A DNA stretch of 60,081 bases, taken from Psychromonas antarctica (GTDB lineage Bacteria; Pseudomonadota; Gammaproteobacteria; Enterobacterales; Psychromonadaceae). Within the stretch, counting starts at the first letter, position 1, and each line of letters starts with the position of its first letter. This document shows positions 9,182 through 18,209 of the stretch, in pieces. The position numbers and the translations under genes are program-made. The notes below the pieces were generated by a model. It saw only the letters and a program-made list of their open reading frames with translations. It was not told the origin of the DNA and made no database searches. The DNA lies in assembly GCF_022267535.1 (NCBI RefSeq), contig NZ_JAHNZV010000016.1, positions 1 through 60,081 of the forward strand. Direction: 5' to 3'.

Positions 9182-9679
9182 ATGAAAAAAATAATACCGC
9201 TATTAAGTTTGTTTGTTGTATTGATATCAAGCTTTCAAGTGACTGCTCAGGAGCAGTGGTTAGATAAAATCGAGTTGTCTGAATATCAAAACAAAGTGCT
9301 TTATTTGGATTTTTGGGCGTCTTGGTGTGCTCCTTGCCGTAAATCATTCCCTTGGTTAAATAAGATGCACGCTAAATATAAGGATAAAGGGTTAGTCATT
9401 ATCGGTATCAATGTGGATCAGGATATACAAACCGCCCGTCGCTTTCTAAATAATGTCCCTGCTGATTTCCATTTATATTCAGATTCACAAGGGGTGCTCG
9501 CCCAAAAGTACGAGGTGGCCGCTATGCCTAGCGCTTATCTTTTTTCTGTTGATGGGAAATTAACGGATCGCCATCTCGGTTTTAAAAAAAGCCAACAAAC
9601 AGTCTATGAAGCGAGCATAGTAAAACTCCTTGCTCAATTACCTCGCAATCAACAAAGCAAAGGAAGTGTGCATGAATAA
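9182..9679 (+). CDS. TlpA/ResA-like secreted thioredoxin
   Basis: A 165-residue thioredoxin-fold protein with an N-terminal signal peptide ending near VTAQE, so it is probably periplasmic. The active site is WASWCAPCRK (CxxC, about residues 46-53), and the cis-proline region is AAMPSAYLF. It probably reduces disulfides in exported proteins. AAGGA precedes the ATG. The end overlaps the start of a decayed DUF4266-like reading frame. In related genomes TlpA-like genes sit with DUF4266 and DUF3570 genes, so this is probably the surviving member of that cluster. Confidence 0.88.
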   Translation: MKKIIPLLSLFVVLISSFQVTAQEQWLDKIELSEYQNKVLYLDFWASWCAPCRKSFPWLNKMHAKYKDKGLVIIGINVDQDIQTARRFLNNVPADFHLYSDSQGVLAQKYEVAAMPSAYLFSVDGKLTDRHLGFKKSQQTVYEASIVKLLAQLPRNQQSKGSVHE

Positions 9680-9949
9680 CATATTAATAACGCTTTTTGC
9701 GAGTTGCGGGGATGTGGGTATCCAGTTGGGCTTTTAAGTTATTTTTTAAAACGGCAAATGGTCACCAAAACAGCGGTGCTTTTGAACATTATTATCAAGA
9801 TACTAAAAAAGCCCTATTGATGCGCTTGGTATCTCGAAAAACTATGTTATGTTTCTAGCCCTTGATGCGTATTTATATAGTGTAGCCACTCATTTAACCT
9901 TCGCTGGCAGTGAGTCCTTGCCTGTAAAGCAGAACCATTTGACGTCATA
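9672..9949 (+). pseudogene. Decayed DUF4266/DUF3570 gene remnants
   Basis: The ATG at 9672 overlaps the thioredoxin stop and has a good AAGGAAG ribosome binding site. It begins a lipoprotein-like peptide (LFASCG, then VGIQ) resembling the start of DUF4266 proteins, but stops after 21 codons. From about 9752, SGAFEHYYQDTKKALLMRL followed after a frame change by ISKNYVMFLALDAYLYSVA resembles the C-terminal strands of DUF3570 outer-membrane proteins. The pattern fits a large internal deletion that fused the two genes, followed by frameshifts. The family assignments are from memory of these short domains and need a search. Confidence 0.55.
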
Positions 9950-9976
9950 GCTATTATTAAAATCAAAGGAAATCTA

Positions 9977-10639
9977 ATGCGTTTACTGATTATTGAAGAT
10001 GATATAGCACTCGCTAACGGCGTCATGCAAAACCTTAAGCAACAAGGCTACTGTGTGGACCATTTCGATCGGGTTAGTTTAGCGATTAACGCCTGCATGC
10101 ATGAGCATTACGATCTGATTATTTTAGATTTAGGGCTCCCCGATGCTGATGGTTTAACTTTTTTAGAAAAATACCGACAAAAACATAATAGCCCAGTCAT
10201 TATTTTAACAGCTCGAGATCGCGTGGAAGATAAGATCAAGGGCTTAGATCTCGGTGCGGACGATTATTTACTTAAGCCTTTTGATCAAAGTGAGCTGCAG
10301 GCTCGCATCCGTGCATTATTAAGACGCAGCCACGGTAATGCCACCCATGTTATCGAATTTGGCCCGTTACAACTGGATCTTAATAGCCGCGAAGTTTTGT
10401 TCCATAATCAACCCGTGATCTTATCCCGACGTGAGTTAAATCTTCTCGAAGTATTATTGCAGAACCAAGGGAAAGTGATGTCGCGTTCGTCCTTAGAGCA
10501 GACCTTATATAGCTGGGATGATGATATTGAAAGTAATGCGCTGGAGGTGCATATTCATAATCTACGCAAAAAAATACATAAAAAACTGATTAAAACAGTG
10601 CGTGGTGTTGGTTATATGGCGGTTAAAGATGAAATTTAG
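9977..10639 (+). CDS. OmpR-family response regulator, QseB/PmrA-like
   Basis: A 220-residue regulator. The receiver domain has acidic residues at EDD near the N-terminus, the phosphoacceptor aspartate in LIILDLGLP (about residue 51) and the conserved Lys in LKPFD. The C-terminal winged helix ends with the typical VRGVGYM. AAGGAAA precedes the ATG. The end overlaps the kinase start by 11 bases, indicating translational coupling. The TTAAG repeat before the thioredoxin gene would suit a QseB/PmrA-like binding site. The signal and regulon are unknown. Confidence 0.92.
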   Translation: MRLLIIEDDIALANGVMQNLKQQGYCVDHFDRVSLAINACMHEHYDLIILDLGLPDADGLTFLEKYRQKHNSPVIILTARDRVEDKIKGLDLGADDYLLKPFDQSELQARIRALLRRSHGNATHVIEFGPLQLDLNSREVLFHNQPVILSRRELNLLEVLLQNQGKVMSRSSLEQTLYSWDDDIESNALEVHIHNLRKKIHKKLIKTVRGVGYMAVKDEI

Positions 10640-12035
10640 TGATGCCTTGCTTGTTAAGTCAGGCTCAATTAAGTACTTTTTACTGATTGTTATTACGCTC
10701 CTTTTTACTTTTTACCTCGTTGCAGTCTATCTGATAAGTGCGCACCGTGCTAAACATGAAATAGATGAGATTTTTGATGCTCAGTTGGCGCACAGCGCAT
10801 TTATTTTATTTAACGTGCTCGGTGAAAATGTTTCTTTGATAGACCAAACTAATTTACATTTGCCTATTGTTTATCATGGTTTTGAAGTTGATAAGAGAGC
10901 GGTGAGAGATGCCGTGCGTCAAAATAAGATTGCCTATCAAGTGTTCAACCAACAGGGAAAATTATTGATCAAATCAAGTAGCGCCCCCGATGTGGCATTT
11001 AGCGATAAAAAAAAGGGCTATAGCAGCTTACAGATAAAAGGCAGATTATGGCGGGTTTATACGCTCTATGATGAGGATCTGGATTTCTGGCTATATGTAG
11101 CAGAAAGTGGCGCAATCAGGAATGAATTATCTGAAGGGATCTCTGTGAAGATAATAATGTTGCCTGCGTTGGTGATCTTTCCTATTTTTCTATTATTGCT
11201 TGCGGCTATTATTCGTTTTGGATTGGCGCCGTTAGAGCAGTTAGTGAGCAGTATCAACCGTCGTGAAGCTTACAGTCTGAAAACGATTGATCTTAATATT
11301 ATCCCGAAAGAGTTAAGTCCGGTCCTAAATGCCATTAATGCATTAATTACTCGTTTAGATGATGCGTTAACACGAGAGCAACGTTTAACCGCAGACACTG
11401 CGCATGAATTGCGTACTCCTTTATCGGTGGTATTGATTCATGCACAAAACGCCCTAAATAGTGACAATGAGGTAGATCGCGATATCGCGCTGCGGGAGCT
11501 TGATAGTGGCGTTAAACGCGTTGCACGTTTGCTCGAGCAATTACTCACATTATCAAAAATAACCCCAGAAACATTGCCGCAAAAAGCACTTATATTTCAT
11601 CAACTCTGTCAAAACATACTGGCTGAGATGGCCGTTAAAATCATCAATAAAAATCAGGAATTAGTCCTTTGTTGTGAAAAAGAAGATCAGGGTATCTGCT
11701 TACTCGGCAGTGAGTTTTTACTGGAAATTTTAATTCGCAATTTAATCGATAATGCCAGTCAATATACGCCTGATAAAGGAGTGATTAAATTAACCATTAA
11801 ACGAGCGGGACAGCAAATGCTGTTAGTGGTCGAAGATTCAGGGATCGGGATTGATCCTGCCTTATATATACGTTTAACGGAACGTTTTTACCGGCAGCAT
11901 CAACAACAAAGCAAAGGAGCTGGTTTAGGCTTAACCTTAGTCAATACTATTGTTGAGTTTCATCAAGGCGAATTAAGTTTTGCTAAATCGCCACTGGGTG
12001 GACTGCAAGTGACTATCAGGATGCCTATCTGTTAG
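10629..12035 (+). CDS. Sensor histidine kinase, QseC/PmrB-like
   Basis: A membrane kinase of about 468 residues with two transmembrane helices around a periplasmic sensor region of about 140 residues. The H-box is ADTAHELRTPLS, the N-box NLIDNASQYTP, and the G-boxes are DSGIGI and GAGLGLTL. A longer frame can begin at GTG 10602, but ATG 10629 gives a normal N-terminus just before the first membrane helix and overlaps the regulator stop. Its 3' end overlaps the 3' end of the convergent pdsS gene by 11 bases. Confidence 0.9.
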   Translation: MKFSDALLVKSGSIKYFLLIVITLLFTFYLVAVYLISAHRAKHEIDEIFDAQLAHSAFILFNVLGENVSLIDQTNLHLPIVYHGFEVDKRAVRDAVRQNKIAYQVFNQQGKLLIKSSSAPDVAFSDKKKGYSSLQIKGRLWRVYTLYDEDLDFWLYVAESGAIRNELSEGISVKIIMLPALVIFPIFLLLLAAIIRFGLAPLEQLVSSINRREAYSLKTIDLNIIPKELSPVLNAINALITRLDDALTREQRLTADTAHELRTPLSVVLIHAQNALNSDNEVDRDIALRELDSGVKRVARLLEQLLTLSKITPETLPQKALIFHQLCQNILAEMAVKIINKNQELVLCCEKEDQGICLLGSEFLLEILIRNLIDNASQYTPDKGVIKLTIKRAGQQMLLVVEDSGIGIDPALYIRLTERFYRQHQQQSKGAGLGLTLVNTIVEFHQGELSFAKSPLGGLQVTIRMPIC

Positions 12036-14199
12036 CTCTAGATGCCATCGGGAGGTGGACTTCTACCTGCACACCTAAATTATCCGTTCGGTTTTGTATA
12101 CGGATCTCGCCTTGATGGAACTGCGTAATTATTTTGGCAATAAATAGTCCTAAACCTAGATGTGGCTCGGTTTGTTGGCTCGACGAGCGTACAGATACCA
12201 TCGAATTTAATAATTGGTCACCCATTTTTTCAGGTAATAGTGGCCCTATATTGGCAACGGTAATTACCGCATCATTGCCGAGCTGCTCAAGTGATACCAC
12301 AATTGCATTGGCTTGCTCACTAAACTCCAATGCATTATTGATTAGCTTATCTAATAATTGCACGATAAGATCGGGCTCCGCATCGACTAAAAGTGGCTGA
12401 TCTGCTTGCGTGAAAAGGAAATGATACGCGCTGTAAGTCATTTGGTAACCTTGTATACACCCTTCAAGTAGCCCATTAAGCGGAAAGATCGCTTTTTCAC
12501 AGCTTTGCAGGCTCTGCTCTATGCGTGAGGCTTCGCTCATGCTAGTTAATATACGATTGAGACGATTAAGTCCATTTTCGGCTCGTTCTATATATTTTTT
12601 ATTGTCACTATTTTGCGGCAAAAAAGCTAAGTTTTCTAATGATGAGCGCACTACTGCGACCGGGGTGCGCAGTTCGTGTGATAAACGCGCCGCTAGATTT
12701 TCAAGGTAATTGTGGTATTGCCCTAAGCGGCTAACCATATCGAAAAGGCCGCGTGACAGATCGCCAATTTCATCTCCTGATTGAGCCGCGATAAAAGGGG
12801 TTAAAATGCGTCCTTGTGAATCGATGGCGTTATCTGTTTGATCGCGTAATCTGCGAATTCGAAAAACAATATGAGAAGCAAAGATAAATTGCACTAAAGT
12901 GGCGATAAAAATAAGCGCAAGCATGATATTAAAGAGTTTTTCCAACGCTTTATTGCGCAGTGTGCGAATACCATTGGTGGTCTCTTGAGCAACTACCATA
13001 CCCATCACTTTATCTCCGACCAGTATCGGCGTCGCGGCAGAGAGGATCGTCGCTTTACCATCACTGCTTAAAGACCAATTTGACTGTGATTTCCCCGCCA
13101 GTGCTTGTTCTATAAACGCACTGTTGAGTTGTGTTGAATCTTTTAAGTCATCATTAAAATCATTAATAGGAGGTGATAAAAGCAGTGCATAAAGAGGTGC
13201 TAGTAATGCATTATGAAATTTATCCCACCAAGAAGGTTTTTCCGGTAGCGAATTATCAGCAGGCCAAGCGCCGTCTGCATGGAGAATGTCGCCTACTTTA
13301 GCCAGTACGCGCTGATGGCGATCAACCACCCAAATTCGCGATTGTGTATGGCTCATCCCTTTTAAAATTTGCTCAATCTCGGGCGAGGGGATCAAGACAG
13401 TGCCAAGCTGTGTAGCATCTTGAATATTAGAGGTGGCGATGATATTAGTTATTTGGCGATTTTTCTTATCTGAAACCGTGTATAGCGCGAAACCTAATTT
13501 ATTGCCGAGCATTGTCAAAGGAAGCCTAAATTCAATATTATAGCCAACATTTGTTTGTTGCCAGTAACCTTGGATGCGTTTTTCGCGCGCTAATTTTCCC
13601 AACTCGTTGTCGTTATCGGGTTTTAAAAAGGCATTAAACCAACCACTTTTATGAACGGAGATTATATAGTGCTGAAGTATTCCCTGCGCCGAGGTAAGGG
13701 CTATTACAAGGTGATCGTTTTTGTCGAGTTGGCGTGCAGTGGTGCTGCGAAATACGGGGTATTTATCAGTAACTTGAAAGTATCCATATAAATAACCTTC
13801 TTTTTTACCCACCATATGAGTGAAACTGATTGGGTTGTCCTGATATTTTTGTGCTTGGAAACGAACATATTCAGCACCATAAAAAAAACGCTGTTCTTTA
13901 TTGTGTTGCCAATCTGTTAACACACCATCAAGCTGTATCGCTTGTTTAATATCGTAAGCGTAAAGATCTTTGCCCGCCTGAACCTCAGGTAAAAAACTGG
14001 CTTGTGCATTAAATAACGTTGGACGCTCATGCAAAGCCGTTGCCACTGCACGCGTTGTACCGATTAATGTTTGCTGTTGACCTTGGCGTAGAAAGTTATC
14101 CATCTCTGACACATAATGATAACCCAGCCAAGGCAAAATCAATAAAAAGCTCGATAAAAAAATTATTTTACCGCGCAGGCCGATTGAAAAGCGTTTCAC
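12025..14199 (-). CDS. pdsS: Sortase-system sensor histidine kinase PdsS
   Basis: A 724-residue kinase: an N-terminal membrane helix, a long extracytoplasmic region of about 390 residues, a second membrane helix near residue 420, a HAMP-like segment, the H-box LSHELRTPVAVV, and the ATPase domain with GLGLFI. Its length and position beside PdsR and the divergent PdsO, target and sortase genes match the proteobacterial dedicated sortase system described as a genome property. The start GTG 14199 overlaps the pdsR stop (GTGA), so the pair is translationally coupled. The signal is unknown. It probably monitors envelope or substrate status for the sortase operon. Confidence 0.88.
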   Translation of the reverse strand: MKRFSIGLRGKIIFLSSFLLILPWLGYHYVSEMDNFLRQGQQQTLIGTTRAVATALHERPTLFNAQASFLPEVQAGKDLYAYDIKQAIQLDGVLTDWQHNKEQRFFYGAEYVRFQAQKYQDNPISFTHMVGKKEGYLYGYFQVTDKYPVFRSTTARQLDKNDHLVIALTSAQGILQHYIISVHKSGWFNAFLKPDNDNELGKLAREKRIQGYWQQTNVGYNIEFRLPLTMLGNKLGFALYTVSDKKNRQITNIIATSNIQDATQLGTVLIPSPEIEQILKGMSHTQSRIWVVDRHQRVLAKVGDILHADGAWPADNSLPEKPSWWDKFHNALLAPLYALLLSPPINDFNDDLKDSTQLNSAFIEQALAGKSQSNWSLSSDGKATILSAATPILVGDKVMGMVVAQETTNGIRTLRNKALEKLFNIMLALIFIATLVQFIFASHIVFRIRRLRDQTDNAIDSQGRILTPFIAAQSGDEIGDLSRGLFDMVSRLGQYHNYLENLAARLSHELRTPVAVVRSSLENLAFLPQNSDNKKYIERAENGLNRLNRILTSMSEASRIEQSLQSCEKAIFPLNGLLEGCIQGYQMTYSAYHFLFTQADQPLLVDAEPDLIVQLLDKLINNALEFSEQANAIVVSLEQLGNDAVITVANIGPLLPEKMGDQLLNSMVSVRSSSQQTEPHLGLGLFIAKIITQFHQGEIRIQNRTDNLGVQVEVHLPMASRANR

Positions 14200-14900
14200 A
14201 GCGGCTTCTCTGTAGAGATATCCCAGCGATATCCCATGCCATAGATGGCGCTTATCTCATTAAAATGGGGATCTAAATGCACAAACTTTTTACGGATTCG
14301 TTTGATATGGGAAGTGATGGTATTATCATCAACAACCATATTTGCATCTTGCATTAATTGCTGACGATTGCGTACTATGCCCGCGCGATTCGCAAGTGCA
14401 TGGACGATCCAAAATTCGGTGATAGTGAAATCCAGTAATTGCTCAGCCCAAAAAATTTGCATTCTGTCGCTGTCGATAGTCAATAAACCGCGCATGACTC
14501 TGTTGTGGTGTTCACTGGGTTGCTGGCGACATTCAATGCGTCGAAAAAGGGCACTGATGCGTACCATTAAATGTTCAAGTCCAATATCTTTGGTTAAATA
14601 ATCATCGGCACCTAAACGCAGACCCGAAATACTATCAAAGTCATTATCACGTGCGGTTAAAAAGATAATCGGCACGGTTGCTGACAGTAAACGCAGTGAC
14701 TGGCAAAGTAGAAATCCACCGTCATATTCATTGCCTAAACCGATATCGATAATAGCAAGATCCGGTAGACGCACTTCAAAAGCCCGCAGTGCATCCTGGC
14801 GATTTTCATAACTGCTGACTAAATAGCCGTGTTTACTCATTAAATCGGTGTAATTTTCGCGAATATTTTTTTCATCTTCAACGATAGCGATGCGTTTCAT
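14196..14900 (-). CDS. pdsR: Sortase-system response regulator PdsR
   Basis: A 234-residue OmpR-type regulator. The receiver has EDE near the start, the acceptor aspartate in LAIIDIGLG, and Lys in YLTKDIG, where the usual Pro-Phe after the lysine is replaced. The winged-helix output domain ends at about residue 230 with IYGMGYRW. AGAGGGAA precedes the ATG on the minus strand. It is divergent from pdsO across a 216-base shared promoter region and most likely controls that operon. Confidence 0.88.
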   Translation of the reverse strand: MKRIAIVEDEKNIRENYTDLMSKHGYLVSSYENRQDALRAFEVRLPDLAIIDIGLGNEYDGGFLLCQSLRLLSATVPIIFLTARDNDFDSISGLRLGADDYLTKDIGLEHLMVRISALFRRIECRQQPSEHHNRVMRGLLTIDSDRMQIFWAEQLLDFTITEFWIVHALANRAGIVRNRQQLMQDANMVVDDNTITSHIKRIRKKFVHLDPHFNEISAIYGMGYRWDISTEKPL

Positions 14901-14970
14901 TTTATATTCCCTCTTTCCTCTTTTTCTTTTAGCTGCAGTATACGTGAAATATTGACATGAAAAAGAGACG

Positions 14971-15015
14971 GATCACGATTGCCTTTTTTTGAACACAATT
15001 GATCACTTAGTTGCC
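14971..15015. promoter_or_regulatory. Candidate PdsR operator: imperfect direct repeat
   Basis: GATCAC occurs at 14971-14976 and again at 15001-15006, exactly 30 bases apart. Each is followed by TTGCC and a T-run (14979-14983; 15011-15015). The repeat sits in the divergent pdsR/pdsO promoter region. A response-regulator dimer bound at each copy would lie on the same DNA face. No binding consensus for PdsR is known to me, so this is inference. Confidence 0.35.
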
Positions 15016-15116
15016 CTTTTATTACCTCTTTAAAAACATAACTGTTTGCTTAAATTGGTACATAAATTTGCAAGCCTGTCTTGTTCACTCATAAAACACA
15101 CTAAAGGGATAATAAA

Positions 15117-16001
15117 ATGAGTAATCATAAACAACCAACCACATTCAAAAAAACACTACTGAGTATTGTGATCATCTCAACTATCACGGGTGGACTAATT
15201 GCATTACAACGCTACCAAAGTGAGCCTGAATTTTTACCTACAGGTAATGTATTGCCAATAGGTGGCCTATTTGAACACAGTATGGTGACGACTGATATTG
15301 AGGAATTGGCATTAATCGCAGAGGCGAACTTAATGTCACAAGCACAGATTGAAGCTCAGCTCGACGAGATTGATACTCAGCCGCTGGTGGCGAAAAATGC
15401 CATCACAAAGGAGAACGGTGCCGTTTCCATTGAGGAAAACCGTACTTCTTTAGATATTGTGGTGTTAGATGAAGCCCCAAAAGTGATTGAGAATAGGGTG
15501 TTGTTTGCATTTGATTCTAGTCAGATAAGGCCCGTTTATTTGCCGTCGTTAAATGCAATAGCTGCGCTTATCAAAAGTGCTAAATCGGACCATAAAATGG
15601 TCTGGCAGGTGGTCGGCTATTCGGATCAAAGGGGCAATGCTTTATACAATAACCAGCTTGCCAAAAAACGCGCACAAGCGGTTGCACAATGCTTGATCGA
15701 CCAAGGCGTTGATCGCGCGCAGTTAGCTGTTCTCTCATTAGGTGAGAGTGAGACACAAGGTGACGTTTCTAACCCAGAAAACAATCGTTTAGCACGGCGC
15801 GTTGAAATTCATGTCTATCAAGCTGAAATTGAAACGCTAGTGGCACAGTTAGTTGATTCAACTGCAGTCCCCGAAAAATTGCAATCGTCCCCCGATAAAA
15901 CAACAGAAAACTCATGGTCACTAAATAAAGCTACGCCGCAAAAGGAGGCGGTAATTTTTACCTCAGCAGCGCAACCGCTTACGACCGCAATGGATTTTTA
16001 A
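15117..16001 (+). CDS. pdsO: Sortase-system OmpA-family protein PdsO
   Basis: A 294-residue protein anchored by one N-terminal membrane helix (about residues 12-27), with a spacer and then an OmpA-like peptidoglycan-binding domain at about 120-240: VLFAFDSSQIRP, VVGYSDQRG, NQLAKKRAQAVAQ, and NRLARRVEIHV. It fits the OmpA-family member of the dedicated sortase system and probably tethers the apparatus to the cell wall. AAGGGAT precedes the ATG. The next gene begins 9 bases after its stop, so it is the first gene of the sortase operon. Confidence 0.88.
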   Translation: MSNHKQPTTFKKTLLSIVIISTITGGLIALQRYQSEPEFLPTGNVLPIGGLFEHSMVTTDIEELALIAEANLMSQAQIEAQLDEIDTQPLVAKNAITKENGAVSIEENRTSLDIVVLDEAPKVIENRVLFAFDSSQIRPVYLPSLNAIAALIKSAKSDHKMVWQVVGYSDQRGNALYNNQLAKKRAQAVAQCLIDQGVDRAQLAVLSLGESETQGDVSNPENNRLARRVEIHVYQAEIETLVAQLVDSTAVPEKLQSSPDKTTENSWSLNKATPQKEAVIFTSAAQPLTTAMDF

Positions 16002-16010
16002 GGAGTTGTT

Positions 16011-18209
16011 ATGTGCCAATCAAAATTAAAAAATAATTTTCATATCTTGCCATTAAAAATAGTGTTGCTGGTATGTGGATTTATTTCACCTTATATTTTC
16101 GCTGGTGAACAGTCAGATATAGCGCCATTAACTGGGCTTGTTTATGAAACGGACGGTGCAAAAATAAGCGCGCCATTACTAAGCAGCTCAGTCAAAATGG
16201 ATGTCAATGGATTGATTAATCGAGTCGCTATTACACAGGTGTTTGAAAATGAAAGTGGGCATTGGATAAATGCAGATTATATTTTTCCTTTACCCGAAAA
16301 CGCTGCACTGGATCACCTCACTATGACCATAGGTAAACGTTTGATTGTTGGTGAAATAAAAGAAAAAATGATTGCCACACGTGCTTTTGAAAAAGCCAAA
16401 ATAGAGGGTAAAAAAGCCTCTTTAATTGCACACAAACGTAATGACATTTTCACTACACAAGTGGCTAATATTGGCCCGGGCGAAATGATTTCAATCAAAA
16501 TTGAGTATCAGCAGAGGATTCAATATAAAGCAGGGTTATTTAGCTTATATTTTCCGATGGCCATTACGCCTCGTTACGCACCACCGATGCCTCAATTAGG
16601 GCGCGTTGCGCGACAAGATTATCTAGCGCATTTATTAATGGGAAGTGACGACAGTGCGGAAAATTTGCTCTGGTCTGAACGCTGGGATAGTTGGTTACTC
16701 GATGATGAAAGTCGCCAACTCGCAGAACAGACTATCCAGACCATTAAAAAGGGAGCGGATCCCAGTTTGCTGCTGAAAATAAAAATAGTCTTAAATACGC
16801 CATTAGAGACTGCGCAAATTGTCAGCCCATCGCACGTTATTAATATACACAAACTACATGCGGGTGCGCAGTTGATTTCCCTTCAAAAGGACGCTGTTAT
16901 CGCTAACCGCGATTTTGTGTTGAACTGGCAATTGTTACAAAGTGATAAAGCGGAAAGTGCGTTGTTTGTTGAGTGCATGAGCAGCGAAACATCGCTTGGC
17001 GATAAACCCGCGACAGATAAATATGGGTTGCTGATGTTAATGCCACCAGCTGCGCAATACACAGAAGCTGCGCGTATTAATAAAGAGGTTGTATTTGTTA
17101 TCGATGTATCGGGCTCTATGTCTGGCACATCGATACGGCAGGCAAAGTCTGCGCTCAATTTTGCTGTTGAGCAGCTGGCTGAGAATGATCGCTTTAATAT
17201 CATTAGTTTCAGTGATAATAGTGAATTTTTTGCAACAAATTCACTGCCTGTCGATAATCGCAGCAAGGCGATGGCGCATACTTTTATCAACCAGCTGCAA
17301 GCCTCAGGCGGCACTAATATGGCGCTCGCTTTAACAGATTCTCTGCTCGGTCAACGTAATGTGTATCCGGATCAAAAAACCGCGTTACGGCAAGTGGTTT
17401 TTATCACTGATGCAAGTATCAGTAATGAGCAGCAGTTGTTAACGCAAATTGAGTCACAAAAAGGAGATAGCCGATTATTTATGGTTGGAATCGGTTCTGC
17501 ACCTAATCACTATTTTATGAAAAGCAGCGCAAAACTGGGCAAGGGAACATATACCCGCATAGGCGACCTTAATCAGGTCGATATGAAAATGTCGACGCTA
17601 TTTGCGCAGCTTTCTGCCCCCGTAATGCGGGATATAACGCTGCAGTGGGCAGATGGCTCTGTTGTTGATTACTGGCCGCAGCCGATAACGGACCTTTATC
17701 AAGGGGATCCATTACAGGTGACGTTTAAAATACCAGAAGGTAAAACGTCATTACATATTGGTGGGGTAAGGTTTATACAAAATAGGGCAACCCCTTGGTC
17801 AGAAAATTTCGCTGTTGCAGAGCAGCAAGGGGCAAAAGGGATCGCTGTTTTATGGGCGAAAGAGCAGATTGATAGCATTAACTTAAATCGTCAATTTTCC
17901 AGCATAGAAAAGCAGCAAAAAATTACTGCACTAGGATTAAAATTTCATATTGTTACAGAGCACACAAGTTTGCTTGCCGTAGAGCAAAACAGATCACGTC
18001 CGAGCTTAACGAATAGTTTTGATAAACAGGTTAAAACAGAATTACCACAGGGGAATACTATGTATCTGCCGCAAACAGGCTTGGCGAGTGAACTATACCA
18101 ACAGCTCGGGTTATTGTTATTGCTGTTAGTCTCCTTATTGTGGCTGGCTGAGCCCTGTCTTTGTCAAAATAAACGTATAAAGGAGGGATTAACATGGTTT
18201 CAGCAGTGA
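16011..18209 (+). CDS. VIT/vWA sortase target protein with LPQTG
   Basis: A 732-residue exported protein and the presumed substrate of the neighbouring sortase. It has an N-terminal signal peptide, a VIT domain (about 40-175), and a von Willebrand A domain (about 345-530) with the metal-site motif DVSGSMSG. At the C-terminus are LPQTG, a hydrophobic helix and a basic tail, the classical sorting signal. VIT plus vWA occurs in inter-alpha-trypsin-inhibitor-like proteins. This matches the single-target architecture of the marine proteobacterial sortase system. AAGGAG precedes the ATG. The 3' end overlaps the sortase start by 16 bases. Confidence 0.93.
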   Translation: MCQSKLKNNFHILPLKIVLLVCGFISPYIFAGEQSDIAPLTGLVYETDGAKISAPLLSSSVKMDVNGLINRVAITQVFENESGHWINADYIFPLPENAALDHLTMTIGKRLIVGEIKEKMIATRAFEKAKIEGKKASLIAHKRNDIFTTQVANIGPGEMISIKIEYQQRIQYKAGLFSLYFPMAITPRYAPPMPQLGRVARQDYLAHLLMGSDDSAENLLWSERWDSWLLDDESRQLAEQTIQTIKKGADPSLLLKIKIVLNTPLETAQIVSPSHVINIHKLHAGAQLISLQKDAVIANRDFVLNWQLLQSDKAESALFVECMSSETSLGDKPATDKYGLLMLMPPAAQYTEAARINKEVVFVIDVSGSMSGTSIRQAKSALNFAVEQLAENDRFNIISFSDNSEFFATNSLPVDNRSKAMAHTFINQLQASGGTNMALALTDSLLGQRNVYPDQKTALRQVVFITDASISNEQQLLTQIESQKGDSRLFMVGIGSAPNHYFMKSSAKLGKGTYTRIGDLNQVDMKMSTLFAQLSAPVMRDITLQWADGSVVDYWPQPITDLYQGDPLQVTFKIPEGKTSLHIGGVRFIQNRATPWSENFAVAEQQGAKGIAVLWAKEQIDSINLNRQFSSIEKQQKITALGLKFHIVTEHTSLLAVEQNRSRPSLTNSFDKQVKTELPQGNTMYLPQTGLASELYQQLGLLLLLLVSLLWLAEPCLCQNKRIKEGLTWFQQ

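Noticed and set aside
16883-17314. 143-codon minus-strand frame inside the sortase target gene
   Set aside because: It mirrors the vWA-domain coding sequence; composition and lack of a ribosome binding site mark it as a shadow frame.
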